64,000 bases of DNA, taken from contig JAFEUB010001529.1 of NCBI GenBank assembly GCA_024529925.1, positions 434,001-498,000 on the forward strand, read 5' to 3'. This DNA is from Ophthalmolycus amberensis. Its lineage: Eukaryota > Chordata > Actinopteri > Perciformes > Zoarcidae. Under the pieces are notes generated by a model, which saw only the letters and a program-made list of their open reading frames with translations, was not told the origin of the DNA and made no database searches. Of the stretch, positions 25,115-38,385 are shown piece after piece. The position numbers and the translations under genes are program-made. The stretch's first letter is position 1. Each line of letters begins with the position of its first letter.

Positions 25115-28100
25115 ATGGCTGCAGCACCAAAGTAAGTTGAGTTTTCTGATTTCTGGCAGCTTTTTAGCTGACCAGAACATGTATTTATGTTAGTTCCTAT
25201 CATTAAGAGAGTCTTGGTAGCTTCTACTCTCAGTCCACCGTAACATGAAGATGTTACTGCGCTAAGCTCGTGAGCCCGTCTGATAATACAGCTGCCAGGC
25301 AGAGGTGTGCCGTCACTACACTGTCTCTTTCAACCTGCCTAACAAACATGTTAAGTTCTGTTTCGTAATGATGTAGCTTTAGTGGACTTTTCTGCACTAT
25401 GGACATTTGAGGAGATATGTTACATCTTTAACAGTCTCTGTGAAAACAAGACATTTTCTCAACAGGCCAAATTGCATGCACGTTTATATCTTAATAAAGA
25501 AAACTCTTAACTTTAGTGTCTTAAACTAAAAATACTGGAGCTGCGTTCAGTAACACGTTTAATCTGCTCATAGATTTAGCTTACTTCCAAATTCTGAATG
25601 TTTAAAACTGAACTAAGCATGCTTATAGCTGCTTTGAACCCCCCCCCAGTTATTTTCTGCAGTAAATGCACTTCGCTTCCGACCTGGCTTTATTCAAAGG
25701 GTTTTCAGAGGCCTTAGAGGTGAAAGTATCCAATATGTCCCCGATCCTTTGGGAGATGCATTGTGGTTACTGCATTTCTGTGCATCTGTATGTGATACAG
25801 CTGTTTTGTGTTTTAAAAAGCGCAGTATCCAATTAGGAAGATAATCAAAGTGTTATTAAAATAATCGTGGATGTAGGGGACCTACATAACACAATCCTTT
25901 TTTTTTTACAGTATTATAGGTGTATGGTAATGTAGCAGTTTACATGCATGTCTACAGTATCTGTCCAACCTGTAGGTGAATGTGTATTGAAAGCTCTGAT
26001 TTGCAAGATCATGGAAAGCCAGCAGTATAATTGTGTTTTGGGAACACGAGATAACTGCTGATGTTGCAATCGTAAAATAATTAACAAGCTTCATTTTCTC
26101 GTGATCACGACACAACCCACGCATGCTTGGTGTGATCATTTGATAAAACCGCACCAGCTATCTGCTGTGGTAATCGGAAAGTCGTCTGCAATCACACGGT
26201 GATCTCTGCCAGAGGTTGGAACCAACATCAGACGCACCTTATGATATTATGTAACACAATACAATGCCAGAAACATACTTTTATTGAGTGTTTAACTGAC
26301 ACAATCCTAAAAAAACAAGTACATAATACATTTTAGAAGGTGTATATGTATTTATTTGTTTTTAACCCTGAGCTATTGCCCTGCAGGGTGTTTGGATTGC
26401 AGTGTAGTACACGATTGTGTGTACTTCCTCCAATAAAAACATAATTTGCCACCTCGCTGGGGACGATCTACCCTCACAGAGTCACAGGTACACCTGTCAA
26501 CTCAGCCAGCCAGCAGCGAATGATACAGAAATCCTTGAACCATAAAATGCTATGAGGTTATGGATTAACCTTTAGTATAGTCCAGGCTGCATCAGATATG
26601 TCATGTTTGTTATCTTATCGGCAAAGCCGTGGGCCAAAGATCAAGATTTATAACCAAGGCCTATCGGTTACACGGATGCGTCTCTCAGTCTGTATCCATA
26701 TCTTAACTGTTTGAAGACGGGTTGCGCCGCGGTTCACCCACCTCTTCAGGCTGACACGTACTGACCATATCCCGAGGATTTACCTCCAGAGAGAACTTAA
26801 AACAGAACCGGTCCCCTCTCCTTGCTCAGCAGATCAAAAATGATTTCCTGAATTTGCCCACAGAATTCAAAGCTTTAAATATCAATTTACAGAGAGAGGT
26901 TCAGGGAATTGAATTATGGAAATGGGATTTAATATCAGCTTTGTGTTATTTTAGGCTTGTGCAGTTTGTGACCAGTCAACTCTAATCTTGACCCAGAGTC
27001 CTTCAGTTGTCTCTTCCGACCAGTACGCCGTCCCATCTTCTGTCTCCCTGTCCTTCCAGACCCGTCTACTGGCTGGGGAACGACACCCTGAGGGTGTCCG
27101 CTGCTCTGTTCGCAGAGAACCGCCGCCGACTGTGCAAAGGGCTGAAAGACAAAGACGGAGTGGTGCCGCAGTCGCTGGTGCTGCTGCAGGGAGGGGAGCA
27201 GAAGCAGAGGCACTGCACGGACACGGACCTCCTTTTCAGACAGGTTAGTTGACTCTAGTTGACTCTGGGGGGGGGGGGGGGGGGGACAAGGTCTTGCATT
27301 TATTTATCCGTCCATCTATCCATGATCCCCCAAGCAAGCAGCTGGCCCACATATTTTTGACAGAGTGAAGAGATTAACGCACCGCCGTACAAGCTAAGAA
27401 CCGGACTTCACTTGAGGAAAAGCCAGGAGAGGTTCTGGTGGCGCCCTGATAGAATCTCTTTAGGGATTTGGCACCCACTCTGCAGAGAAATCACGTGTGT
27501 TCATGATCTCATCCCCCCCCCCCCCCAATGCTCCTGTCTAAGCTTGCGACTGTAATTGGTTTTGAACAAAAACATCAAAGGGCACACTGAGAGTGTTGTT
27601 AGAGCATTCACCTCTGAACCGGCTCCTGAGGACAGCATCGCATTTCTACTTTTGTCATCATCTGACCGGAAGTAACTTACTGTTCTAGCGGACTGTTTAT
27701 AATCTCCCGCACTAATGCTCTGGCTGGTTCTTTCACTTCTGCAGGAGTCTTTCTTCCACTGGGCTTTCGGAATAACCGAGCCCGACTGCTACGGCGCCAT
27801 TGATGTGGACTCTGGGAAATCCGTCCTTTTTGTTCCCAAACTGCCTGAAAGCTATGCCACTTGGATGGGAGAGTGAGTCGCACTAATCTTCAAAGAGCGG
27901 CGCACATGGCCAACAATCATCATGGCCGTGAGCTGTAACTTGAGGAAAGGGTTGACAAAGTTGTGTGCACCCAGAATAAACTTATTATATTTGTATTGTA
28001 AATGCCACCAAGAGCCATTTTAGACTTGAATCCTTCAGTTCTGCTTGTGTCTGTTTTTAGAGATTGATTCCTAAAAAATACCTAATGAGTGTAAGTTGTT

Positions 28101-31100
28101 TTTACTAGATTTGTGTTTTGCATCTGTTGACAGGATCTTTCCTAAAGAGCACTTCAAGGAGAAGTATGCTGTGGATGAGGTGCAATATGCCTGTGATGTA
28201 AGTCTGTGTGTTCTTGTCCTTTTTCCCCGTGCAGTAACTGAACCTTGGTGTTCAGTCACCTTCCATGAAGTTGCAGCAAAGGACTTTAGTGCCTCTGTAG
28301 ACCTTTTTTTATTTATTTATTTTTTTTAAAGGTGAAAGTCATCATTCTTCTATTTGCACCTCTATGCAGAGATATCGGTGGCACCAGATAGCGGGGACAC
28401 TATTTGGTTTGCACAGGAGAAGGTGTCATTGCCTCCATTGTTAGTGCGGAGGGTGCAGTCCATGACATCAGAGAAAATGTTGCCGGTATTTGGGATTTAC
28501 ACAGAGTATTACGCTGATACGTTATTTTTGTTAAACAATTCACGAGTGGGCATTCTCCTCTGATGGAAATCAACCACCAAAATTCTCATAGAAGTCCCCG
28601 GAGAACTCTGGTGTTTTATTTTTGAATTTTATCTTAAATCTGTTACCCGCAGATCCAACCTCTTCATTTTATCTCGTCTACAAAATGCATTCCTGCTCAG
28701 ACGGACTATAATTGCCTATTTTGAGAGTTTGGGGAAATGTTTGTGTTCTGTATATCGGTGTTGACAGCAGATTCCCAGGGGCGCTAAAGTGGACGGTTGA
28801 CGGCTCCAGAGCTATTTTGGAGGTGTGCGTGTTGACAAATCAAAAATGATACAGTCTGACTTTAATATAACGGCTTTCACTGGCCAACAAATCACTCTGT
28901 GTGTAAATGAGATTAGATTTCCTAATAATTCACAGGTTAAGATGTGCTAATTATCACTCCAATCAACAGCCAATTCTTCCATGAAGTAGTAGCAGCTCAA
29001 CACTGCAGGATATGTTGAAAAAAACAACATTAAATCACATAATCGTTTGTTTGACTCAGTTGCTGGTGTTTAGCAGTCAGTTGGTAATGCTGCCTACCAA
29101 AGGACCTAAAAGAGAACAGTATTTGTTTTTTATCGGAGCAAGTTCATGAATATTTGAGCAGTTTTCTATGTTTCAAACACTCGCACATGGAAGGTGTTTT
29201 TCCACACACACGTGTATCAGCCTCTTTTTATTTATGTTTTGTTGCAGCTAGTCATTGACTAATTGGATCACTGTTAAACTGAGTGATACGCTCACAACGG
29301 CATTTAAAACTCTTAAGCATAGGAGCAATTAATCCGATGTCTTAAAAGTAAGCTGCAATTTAAATTCGATGTGTACGGGACGGCTTTTTCTGCAGTGAAT
29401 GTATTATGAAGTCAACTTTAGTGGTATCAATAATAATAATAACAACACTCAAATATCAGCAGTGTCTGAGCGCCGAGTCAGGGATCTGTTCTCTGACATT
29501 TAGGCTGTTGGCAGCAGAGTTCTGAATTAGCTTGTAGTTTGTCATTCAGTGTGCTGCTGAGTAGCAGAGGGACCACGTAGACATGGCGTCTGCCTGAGTG
29601 ACCTTTATTCTGCAGAGCGAGAGCAGAAGGCGTCTCTGCTTCCCCGCTGTGCGTCTCTGTCTCCTCATTAATCCCTGTCTGCTTCCTTCTAGATTGCTGA
29701 TGTCCTGTCCAACCCGATGCCAGCACTGCTCCTGACACTGGTATGCCGATGGTGTCTCTGTGTTATAGTGTGTGGTTGGACTGTGCTTCACTCACTCCTA
29801 CCTGATTACAGCTAGTGATGCATAGTTTTATTTTATGACTGATCACAGGACCAATTCTTCAAGTGTCTTGTGGGAGAATTTAACTGAACCTCTAAAACCC
29901 CCGGAAAATGCCGGTGGGATTGAAAATCATGTTTTCTTCAAACAGTCGCCAACACTGTTTATCGCAGCCAGAAGCTGTAAAAACCGTCGTCATCGGGAGA
30001 TTTTCGTCTTTCCGACGGTCCTTGAACACGTCACACAAAGTTAAACATTTTAATATTTCATCAAAAACATTTTATTCTACACGTCTCATTTCAAATTCCG
30101 CCCCAAAAAACCTGCGGTCCTCTGCGGTCCAAAAATTGTTGGATGTATAGATTCCAGGATTTTAACATTTTTGATGAAATAAGTTATCACATGAACTCAA
30201 TTTGCATTTTTTTTTCTTTTTCATGAGTTATGGCATAGTAGCATTGACTGCACAAAAGACATGTTTGTGTTATCTCTACTTCTAGCCATGATTGTGCCGT
30301 TTCCATAAAGGTGCAGGACTTTGCATATTGCAGTGAAAATCAAGGCCACAGAGAGTTCAGTGTGACGGGAGTAAAAAAACGCCCAAAATTGGGGTTCAGA
30401 GTGTTAAGAGGTCCAGTCAGATCTGCCTCCCTCTTTCTCGCCTGACCAAACGTTCAAAAACCTGATTATTATATTCATCAACTGCTGAATGACGTACAGT
30501 CTGAGAATAAATGCTTTCACCAGATGATCCATCAGCCATGACGGGATGGATCATCAGCCTGGATATGAACCAGTGTTGTGTTTCGTATTGACATTTGAAT
30601 GCACTTGGTGGAGATTTCACTTGTTTGTGTGTTTTTCTCCTTGCAGCGCGGTCAGAACACAGACAGTGGGAGCATCTGCCGCGAAGCCTCCTTTGAAGGA
30701 ATTAGTCGGTATGTTTAATTACCGGTAGTGCCATTTTGCATTAACATAATTATACTTTTGTTTAGGGAGGTTATTGTTTTCTTTTTCTTTTATAGCCAAG
30801 GATGCAACAGACTCGTGCATACTGATAGTTTCTGAATAACCCGATTCTAAATATAATTTAATTAAGCAAACTATCTTGCTTTTGCTCGTTAGTTGCCAGT
30901 TAATTGCAATGTTACTGTTGTTCTCAGCACTCGTCTGGGTTCTGTGTTTTCTCCACACTCTGACCTTAACTGCTTTGAAAAATCAGTATTGTGCTGTAAA
31001 GTTATTTCAAACCTAATACATACATTTGAAAGGATGGATAAAAATGGAGCCGCAGGAAATAGCAGACGTTCACTCTTTGAGGAATAAAGGCAGAACGTTT

Positions 31101-34100
31101 TCCAAAGACTCATTTAATGTTTATTTTTATTTATTTTTTTCAGTTTCCAAGTGAACAACACTCTTTTACACCCAGTCATTGTGGAATGGTAAGTAATTAA
31201 AATGTGTTTTGTATTATTCAGAAAGCCCACTCAAGATGAGAATGAAGACTTCCTGTCTCCTCTCCCTTCATTACCTAAACATTCTGCCCACTGGGGTAAT
31301 TGTGTGTCTGCAATCACAAACAGGAGCTTTTCTTTGGCTTGTTTTTCTTTTTTCTTTCCTCGCCGAGTGAGAAGCCAGTCTGCACAGATGTAATGGACTT
31401 CGTGCTCTCCTGGTTGTCCTTGGCATTAGAGTTTGCGCTCTCCAGATGAATTGACATTTTCTGAAATAAGGAGGAATGCTTTTCAGGCACACCTCCTGGG
31501 GAGAGGGAGTTGATTGAACCTCCACTGCGCGGAGCTCACATGGCTCTCTTTAGAATGGGCTGTTTTTTTACTTTTTTTTTAAACTTTCATTTGTGTTACT
31601 AGTGGTTACCACTGCCTTGTGTTATTTATTTGTTTCTGCTATTGTAGAAATCCTTCATACTATTGTATCAAGCCTCCCACGGTGCGGCTACTGCTTTCCT
31701 AGCAAAGATGAAAGCGAGAGAGCTTCAGTTCTAACATAGTCTCTCAGCTTAGATTCAAATCAAACACTGCATTACCTTTTATTGTGCTTTAAGACGTGTT
31801 CAGCCCTGCAGCACTAGATTATAGGAGATTCCCGACAGGTTTCATTTATATACAATGTTCCCGGGAAAGATGGAGGACCCGCTGCTAGACATTCGTCCTC
31901 TACATCAGTGCCTGTATTAGCTGTGTGTCTTAGAAAGGTGAATTAAAGAAACAGTCTCTCTCTTCCTTTAGCTCAATGTGAAAGGTGAATTATGGATGTT
32001 CTGTGGCTGTACATTGGATAAACTGGCTGTGTATGGACCGGAGCTGCTCACTCGCTTCTTCTTTCTGTTTGTGTCTGCAGCCGTCTGGTGAAGACGGATA
32101 TGGAGCTGGAGGTCCTGCGCTACACCAACAGGATTTCCAGTGAAGCCCATAAAATGGTAAGATCCTCCTCGGATAGAAGGAGCAATCTGCTCGAATGGTC
32201 TATGCCTTTTAAATTATCAAACGATAACAGAAAGGAGCAGAAACAATATAAATGTTCAGAGTATGGAATGAAATGGCCGAAGTATCAAGCAGCTTATTTA
32301 GCTTAAAACTGGCCCAAAGGATTCCGGATCCTCTCGGGCTGTACGCTGTTTAAATGCTATCGATTCTGACTTCATCCAGCAGCTCGGGGGCCAGCAGTTA
32401 ACAGAGCTAGCCTTTGACCAATAAGCTGTAACATTAAAGCGATATCTTACTTCTGCACAGGATTTCACTCTTAACACCATGAATAACCTCTGCGGGGGCC
32501 GGAGGAGCAGTTAACCTCTCGGTGCTATCTGTCCTCTGAAGTCCGTCTCCATCAGCGTTCAATCTTGTTTTACTCCTGTAGTTATGAGTGCGGTCGTTGG
32601 AAGTTTTTTGCCCAGAGCCACCTCTGGCTCCCTGTGGGTATGTGGGTAAAAAAACAGGAAATGCTCTCCCAAATCAGCAAGAGGGGCACTGACTCTTTAT
32701 GTCGATTTTTTTTTTTGTAAATCTTGCAGACTATGCCTGAGAAAATGATCCACAATTCATTCTAAAGCAGGGGTCTCAAACTCGCGGGCCGAATCCGGCC
32801 CGCCACGTCATTTTATGTGGCCCGCGAATCCGCCAGCAAAAAAAAAAAATCTTTTTTTTTTAAGTTAGACTAATAATAATAAAAATATCCCCATAGTCGA
32901 AATTATGAGATAGAAAGTCGAAGTTATTAGATAGAAAGTCATAACTATAATAGAAAGTCATAATTCTGAGATAGAAAGTCAAAATTATGAGATTGAAAGT
33001 CAAAAAGATGAGATTGACAGTCAAAATTATGAAATAGAAAGTCAAAATTATGAGATACTTAAACAGTTAGAAGCAGCTCTTTGACTGGTTACTGTACATT
33101 TAACATGGAAATGTATTGTGAGTACATTGAAGACTACTTTAAACTGTGAATGCAGAGAGTTATTTAACAATATGTTACGAGTAGTTACATTTACAACCGG
33201 CCCTTTGCGGGCGACCATGATGCTGATGTGGCCCGGAGTGAAAATGAGTTTGAGAGCCCTGTTCTAAAGCATCTTATAAACAAATGAGGGGAAAAAAGGA
33301 AACTGGCAAGAAAAGCTCATAAAGTCGTACAGTAGAAATAAATGTTTTCACCAACTTCTGGATGCTATTTTTCTATATTTTAACAGTCCATAGCGGTTTT
33401 ATCTAAATCACACATATATAATCCCACTGTTTCTCTGTAGATCATGAAGAGTGTGAAACCTGGACAGAAAGAATATGAGATGGAGAGGTAAGTGGAGCTC
33501 TCTGTTCATGTTCTTGGCCTTTTTAGCTTCACAATCAGCAATCATTTTGTTCACAACCGTGGGCTGATTTTCACAGCTTTTTCAAATTTGATAAACAAAT
33601 GAATGAAGTGAAGGCATTTAGACAAGGTGAAGGTCTCTCTCTCTCTCTGAAAATATATCAAGAGAGTGACACAAGAGAGTATGAAGAGATGTTTTGTCCC
33701 TCTTCTATTTGACTCCTGTCGTTCTACGTCAGTGGGTGTAAAGCAGCCGTCTCTTTGTACAAAATGCAGTTTCTCGTCTTCTCACTGGAAAACGAGAACA
33801 GGATCACAGATCACACGTGTTGGCCGCCCTCCGATTGCTTCCTGTGCATTTCAGGACTCATCATGTTGTCCTGCAGTTCCATTACTAACTATATTATAAC
33901 TATATTATGTGCAGCTTATGATCAACTGCGTTTAAAAAAAATCCCAAGCTGGGAGCAAAAGAAAAGAAACTGTCATTTAAATGTTTTATTAAATATAATA
34001 TTTGAATCGTCTTTAGTTGTTGGTTTTTAATAATGTGGCGTCCTGATGTTATTCTGCCTCTGCTGTGTAAGGAGCAGCAGGAACCCTGGACTCTACATCG

Positions 34101-37100
34101 TCCTCAGCTGTGCGACGCTGTCCAGATCCATAAAGATGTTTGATGTGCTTGGACACGTGATGATTAAAGAACTAGCGCTGAATGAATTTTTAAAAGGCAT
34201 GCCGTCAGGCAGAGGGCAGTGAAAGTCCTTCAACCCGTCTCTGCTGTGCTGATATTTAGTTTCTTTATTCTCACAGGGGTTGTTCTCTCACACACTGCTG
34301 CTTTTTGTGTGTTTTTGCAGCCTCTTCCAGCACTACTGCTACACTAAGGGAGGGATGCGTCACACCTCATACACCTGCATCTGTGGAACGTAAGGCAATG
34401 GTTGATTGTTTTGCTGTTAAACGTCGAACTGAAGCTGAAATGATGCTCCTGCAAAGATGCATGTAAGCGTGATGTGTTATTCAAAGCAGAGTTAAGAAGC
34501 TGGACTTCCTCAGGGTTGCAGTCAGCTAGCTGCATCATTGTGGATGAATCATTTTGAGACACTGTCGCTAATCATGCTTTGGCCTTTTGCATTAAAGACC
34601 ATGTGCAGTGAGTACTCCACAGGGATTAATGGATACAAGCTGATCATGACAGTGATTCTACACAGAGGCGCTGTGTCTGGGCTTTCTATTCAAAAGGGTT
34701 AAAGAAGTTGAAAGATTAGAATTCTATTTATATGTCTTTTCAATTCACATAGTGTTTATTTTTTTAACAACAGGGGCAACAATTCCTCCATTCTCCACTA
34801 CGGTCATGCCGGTGCTCCGAATGAAAAGACAATTACGGGCGGTGACATGTGGTGAGTAGCTTTCAACAGTTTTTAAATGCAAGCGCCTCCTAAAACTGTC
34901 TGGGAACTCACTCCCACACTCTAACACTAACAAAAGCACTTGTATATAGAAACACTTTGGCTGAGAGAGTTTTGAAATCTTGTCCCCTGCAGTCTGTTCG
35001 ACATGGGTGGAGAGTACTACTGCTACTCCTCAGACATCACATGCTCCTTCCCAGCCAACGGCAAGTTCACTCCAGACCAGAGGGCCGTCTACGAGGCTGT
35101 CCTCAAAGCCTCCCGCACTGTCATGGCTGCCATCAAACCAGGTTGTCATCTTTTAGTCCGTTTAGCTATTGAGCGCACTTCACTGACTAAGAGTAAAGCG
35201 AGGAAAAGTTCTTCAAATGTAATCGTCTGCCCTCAAAGAAGCACGACCAGCAGAGAGTGAACTGATGGTTGTTTTGTTGCATTTTAAAGGCATCTTATTT
35301 TGTTGCTGTTTTTCAGTACAACTAAACATTTTAATTACAGATGCCGAGCTCTTAATATTTCTTTGAAAACCCTGCAAGTAAAATGCAAACCTGGTCTTGA
35401 TTTTGGCGGTCCCTGTGGATGAAATGATTTTATATAAGTAGACAGTCCTCGCTGATGCTCTCGTTTACTTATGTAGGTCATCAGTATTAGATTAAGACGG
35501 TTTCATAAGCAGTTAAAAGTTCCTCACGGTCACTTTGAAATTAAAGTTTGGTTCGCAGAAACGTCTGTTCCTCATTAACAAAGCTGCTTGTGTTGAAGGT
35601 GTGAAGTGGACCGACATGCACCGCATGGCCGACCGGATCCACCTGGAGGAGCTCGTGAAGATCGGCATCCTGACCGGCAGCGTGGAGGACATGTTGAAGG
35701 TTCACCTGGGGTCCGTCTTCATGCCCCACGGCCTGGGACACCTGCTGGGCATCGATGTCCACGATGTGGGAGGATACCCTGAGGTGAGTATAGAAGGCTT
35801 AAAGAAGTATAGAAGAGGAAAACACATTCCTGTTCCTCCAGTATTGATGTGTCATCAATAATTAAGAGACCCCAGACGTGGTTCAGGGTGAGAGCAGGAG
35901 AGAGAGGAAGGGTAGATGTTGTTTGTACAAAATCCTCCACCACAACCTCAAATTGTCAGTGTTCAGAGTTCAGTTATGCACTTCTCAAAACTGAATACAG
36001 AAGTGGAACTGCTGAGTGTTCAGCAGCAGAAGGTGTCAGCGTGGGAAGTACACTGTGGAGCAGAGCTCGCCGAGTATGAAAACAGTGCTCAGTCAGTCCG
36101 CAGACACATGACACTGTTGGCTAGTTTCAGGAAGACAGTCAGACCTTAATTATCTGACTTCATTGATCTCTAATCACAGTCTGAACCAGAAAGAGCAGTA
36201 GACTCAGCTGAAACAGTCAAATACAATTCTTAATTGTAGGCTGCCAGAGAAACTTTGACAGTTTACGATTTGATGATCCAATTCCCTCTAGAAAAATGTT
36301 TCCAGCAGCATCTGGGCTGCAGGTATCCTACAGTGTAATTCATCCAAAATAAACATTACAAACTTAATACTATTATCAAAAGTAGAAAATGTTTGATTGT
36401 GTAGCTGAGGTTTTAATAAACTGTATTGTTGTCCAGGGGGTCGAGCGTGTCAACGAGCCTGGACTGAAGAGTCTTCGGATGGGCCGTCTGGTGCAGGAGA
36501 GGATGGTCCTCACCGTGGAGCCCGGCATATACTTCATCAACCACCTGCTGGACCAGGCCCTGGACAACCCCGCCCAGAGCTGCTTCCTCAACAACCAAGT
36601 GCTGGCTCGCTTTCGAGGCTTTGGCGGGGTCAGTGTGCTTACGGTTTTATTTTGTCGTGTTTGTTGGAATGGATTCACAAGAAGGGCAACAGAAAGCTTG
36701 ATACTTAGTCCACAGAATGACATCATTGCTATTCTTCCATGTTTTGTGTACAGCTGTGACGCTAGGAGCTATAAAGATGGAGTATTGTTCCTTTTAAACA
36801 TGGAAGTTATGCAAAGAAAATCCAATGTATTACAGCATGGAAGTTAAGGTTTTGTCATTTTAAATAAGTAGTTTAGACCAAATAAAACGGGGGCTTTGTC
36901 TACCACCTGTGTCTTTGTCTTGAACTGTTGGACTTACTGCATCTGATCTCTGGCACTAAATTGGTGAATTATCATAAATGATATAAGGATGATAATCTAT
37001 GTTATGAAAAGGAAAAAGGTTGAGGATTCCTGTAGTAGTGAATTCACACTTGACTGTGGTATTCAAGGAAATGAAAGTGTTAAATTAAAAACTTCTCCCG

Positions 37101-37379
37101 GAATGCAGATTGTTAGGTGACCGATCCAGCACGAATACAAATTATTATATGCATTTACTTTTTTTGCATTTTCCAAATTTTGTCTCCTTTTGAATTGGTC
37201 TGTTTGACTGACGTCTGTGTCACTACTGCGGGCAGGTTCGCATTGAAGACGACATTGCCGTGACAGCGGACGGTATCGAGCTGCTGACCTGCGTCCCTCG
37301 CACCGTGGAGGAGATCGAGGCCTTCATGGCCGACTCTGGAAAACCCTTCGGCCCCGTCGTCACCAGTGAGAAGCCCTGA
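25115..37379 (+). CDS. pepd: prolidase (Xaa-Pro dipeptidase, peptidase D), complete
   Basis: Cytosolic Mn-dependent M24-family homodimer that cleaves dipeptides with C-terminal proline or hydroxyproline, the last step of collagen peptide recycling. Fifteen coding exons: 25115-25131, 27060-27243, 27745-27872, 28134-28197, 29693-29740, 30647-30708, 31144-31188, 32081-32156, 33441-33487, 34321-34389, 34774-34851, 34993-35141, 35599-35783, 36437-36628, 37236-37379. Every junction is GT/AG and the phases join with no break into 1488 nt (495 residues; the human protein is 493). The start has A at -3 and G at +4, and the first exon carries only 17 coding bases. The five metal ligands are visible: Asp in LFDMGGEYYC, Asp in SSDITCSFP, His in MPHGLGHLLG, Glu in VLTVEPGIYF and Glu in VRIEDD. 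The N-terminal creatinase-like domain spans about residues 1-160. No defect is seen. Confidence 0.97.
25132..27059 (+). other. pepd intron 1
   Basis: GTAAGT donor and CCAG acceptor. I see no nested gene or clear transposon. A C tract lies at about 25638-25647. Confidence 0.8.
27267..27286 (+). repeat. poly-G tract beside pepd exon 2 donor
   Basis: An uninterrupted run of about 20 G begins 23 bp after the splice donor. A C run of about 16 lies further into the same intron (about 27511-27526). Runs of this kind are prone to assembly length error. Confidence 0.9.
28198..29692 (+). other. pepd intron 4
   Basis: Donor GTAAGT and acceptor TTCTAG. No gene, and no transposon that I can name. An open frame at 28354-28563 has no recognisable domain. 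Confidence 0.75.
32768..33261 (+). mobile_element. non-autonomous hAT MITE in pepd intron 8, copy 1
   Basis: A 494-bp element starts CAGGGGTCTCAAACTC and ends with its inverted counterpart (GAGTTTGAGAGCCCTG). It is flanked by a perfect 8-bp target duplication TTCTAAAG (32760-32767 and 33262-33269), the size expected for hAT transposases. The inside has no transposase. It holds CG-rich ends (GGCCCG motifs) and an AT-rich centre of degenerate ~20-bp repeats built on GAAAGTCAAAATTATGAGAT. A second copy in opposite orientation is at 59760-60292. Confidence 0.92.
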
Positions 37380-37591
37380 AGGACGTCTCACTGTAAAGAG
37401 CTGCACACTGCGATGGCATTAATTGCTACAGATATACAATAACATTCTTCAGTGAAACTTAAAGTTTTTGCTCTTATTTCTCACTTTTATATAACACACA
37501 ATCAAAATGTGTGGTAATCGTGCCTCTTGGAAGAATTACTTTCATGTTGAAATTGTTCCTCTTTGTAAACATTTATTCACAAATTAATTTC

Positions 37592-37597
37592 AATAAA
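37592..37597 (+). terminator. pepd polyadenylation signal
   Basis: AATAAA lies about 213 bp downstream of the pepd stop codon, a normal distance for a short 3' UTR. It is the first canonical signal after the stop. Confidence 0.7.
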
Positions 37598-37654
37598 ACA
37601 TTTTAATGGTCAACTGTTCGCAAAAGACTTGTTTATTTTTCGTAATGAAAAGGT

Positions 37655-37915
37655 CATAGTAAAGTCAAAAGTCAGAAATGTAATTCAGATGATAGAATGA
37701 AATATAATAATAATATACAAGTATAGTATGTCAAGAAAAGTCAATATAGTAGTTTGAAAACTGTTTAAAAGACAGTATAGTACATCCAAAAAAGTAAAAA
37801 GAGTCATAGTATAGAATGTAGAAAAAAGCTGCAGAATATTAGATTAAAAAAATTGATTGTATAGCATGTCGAAAGTCACAAAGCTTATCAAAAAAAGTCA
37901 TAGTATAGCTGTTCG
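37655..37915. repeat. degenerate GTCATAGTATAG-type minisatellite, block 1
   Basis: Several decayed units of about 30 bp carry AGTCATAGTATAG followed by ATGTCGAAAAAA-like sequence. The same motif family recurs at 39271-39365, directly before the pepd-derived duplication. It is non-coding. Confidence 0.65.
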
Positions 37916-37934
37916 ATAAAACAAAAAAAAGTAA

Positions 37935-38385
37935 CTATTCAATTCATTTTGTACAGCCCAACGTCTCAAATCTGCCTCAGAGGGCTTTACAATCTGTGCA
38001 CGTGCAATGTCATCTTGTCCCGGGACCCTCGGAACAGGAAAAACTCCCCCAAAAAACCCTTTAGCAGGGAGAAAAGAGGAGAGACCTGTGGGAGAGCAAC
38101 AGAGGAGGGATTCCTCTCCCAGGGTGGACAGAAGTGTGATAGATGTCATGTGTACAGAATGAACAACATAACAGAGTTGCAACACATTCAAAGCATATGG
38201 GTGTCAGGCGGGACCACGGTCCCGATATAACCACGATTCACGGAAACCTGCGAGGTGAGAAATCAGAGACTGAAGGGAAGAAGCAAAGTTATTAATGGGA
38301 CATGAATTCATACAGAAGGAGAGAGCGAAGAGGAGAGAGGAGCTCAGTATTTCCTAGGAAGTCCCCCGGCAGTCTAGGCCACATT
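37935..38385 (+). mobile_element. common fish interspersed element (class unresolved)
   Basis: The stretch carries ordered blocks that I recognise as a very frequent repeat in fish genomes: CTGCCTCAGAGGGCTTTACA, GGAAAAACTCCCCCAAAAAA, GAGAGCAACAGAGGAGG, CTCTCCCAGGGTGGACAGA, GGCGGGACCACGGTCCC and AGTCCCCCGGCAGTCTA. It contains no intact ORF. The open frame at 37949-38230 belongs to the repeat. The class is uncertain. Confidence 0.65.

Noticed and set aside
28354..28563. 69-residue open frame in pepd intron 4
   Set aside because: No domain and no splice context. The flanking pepd exons 4 and 5 join in frame without it.
36376..36726. 116-residue minus-strand open frame over pepd exon 14
   Set aside because: Antisense shadow of a GC-rich coding exon.
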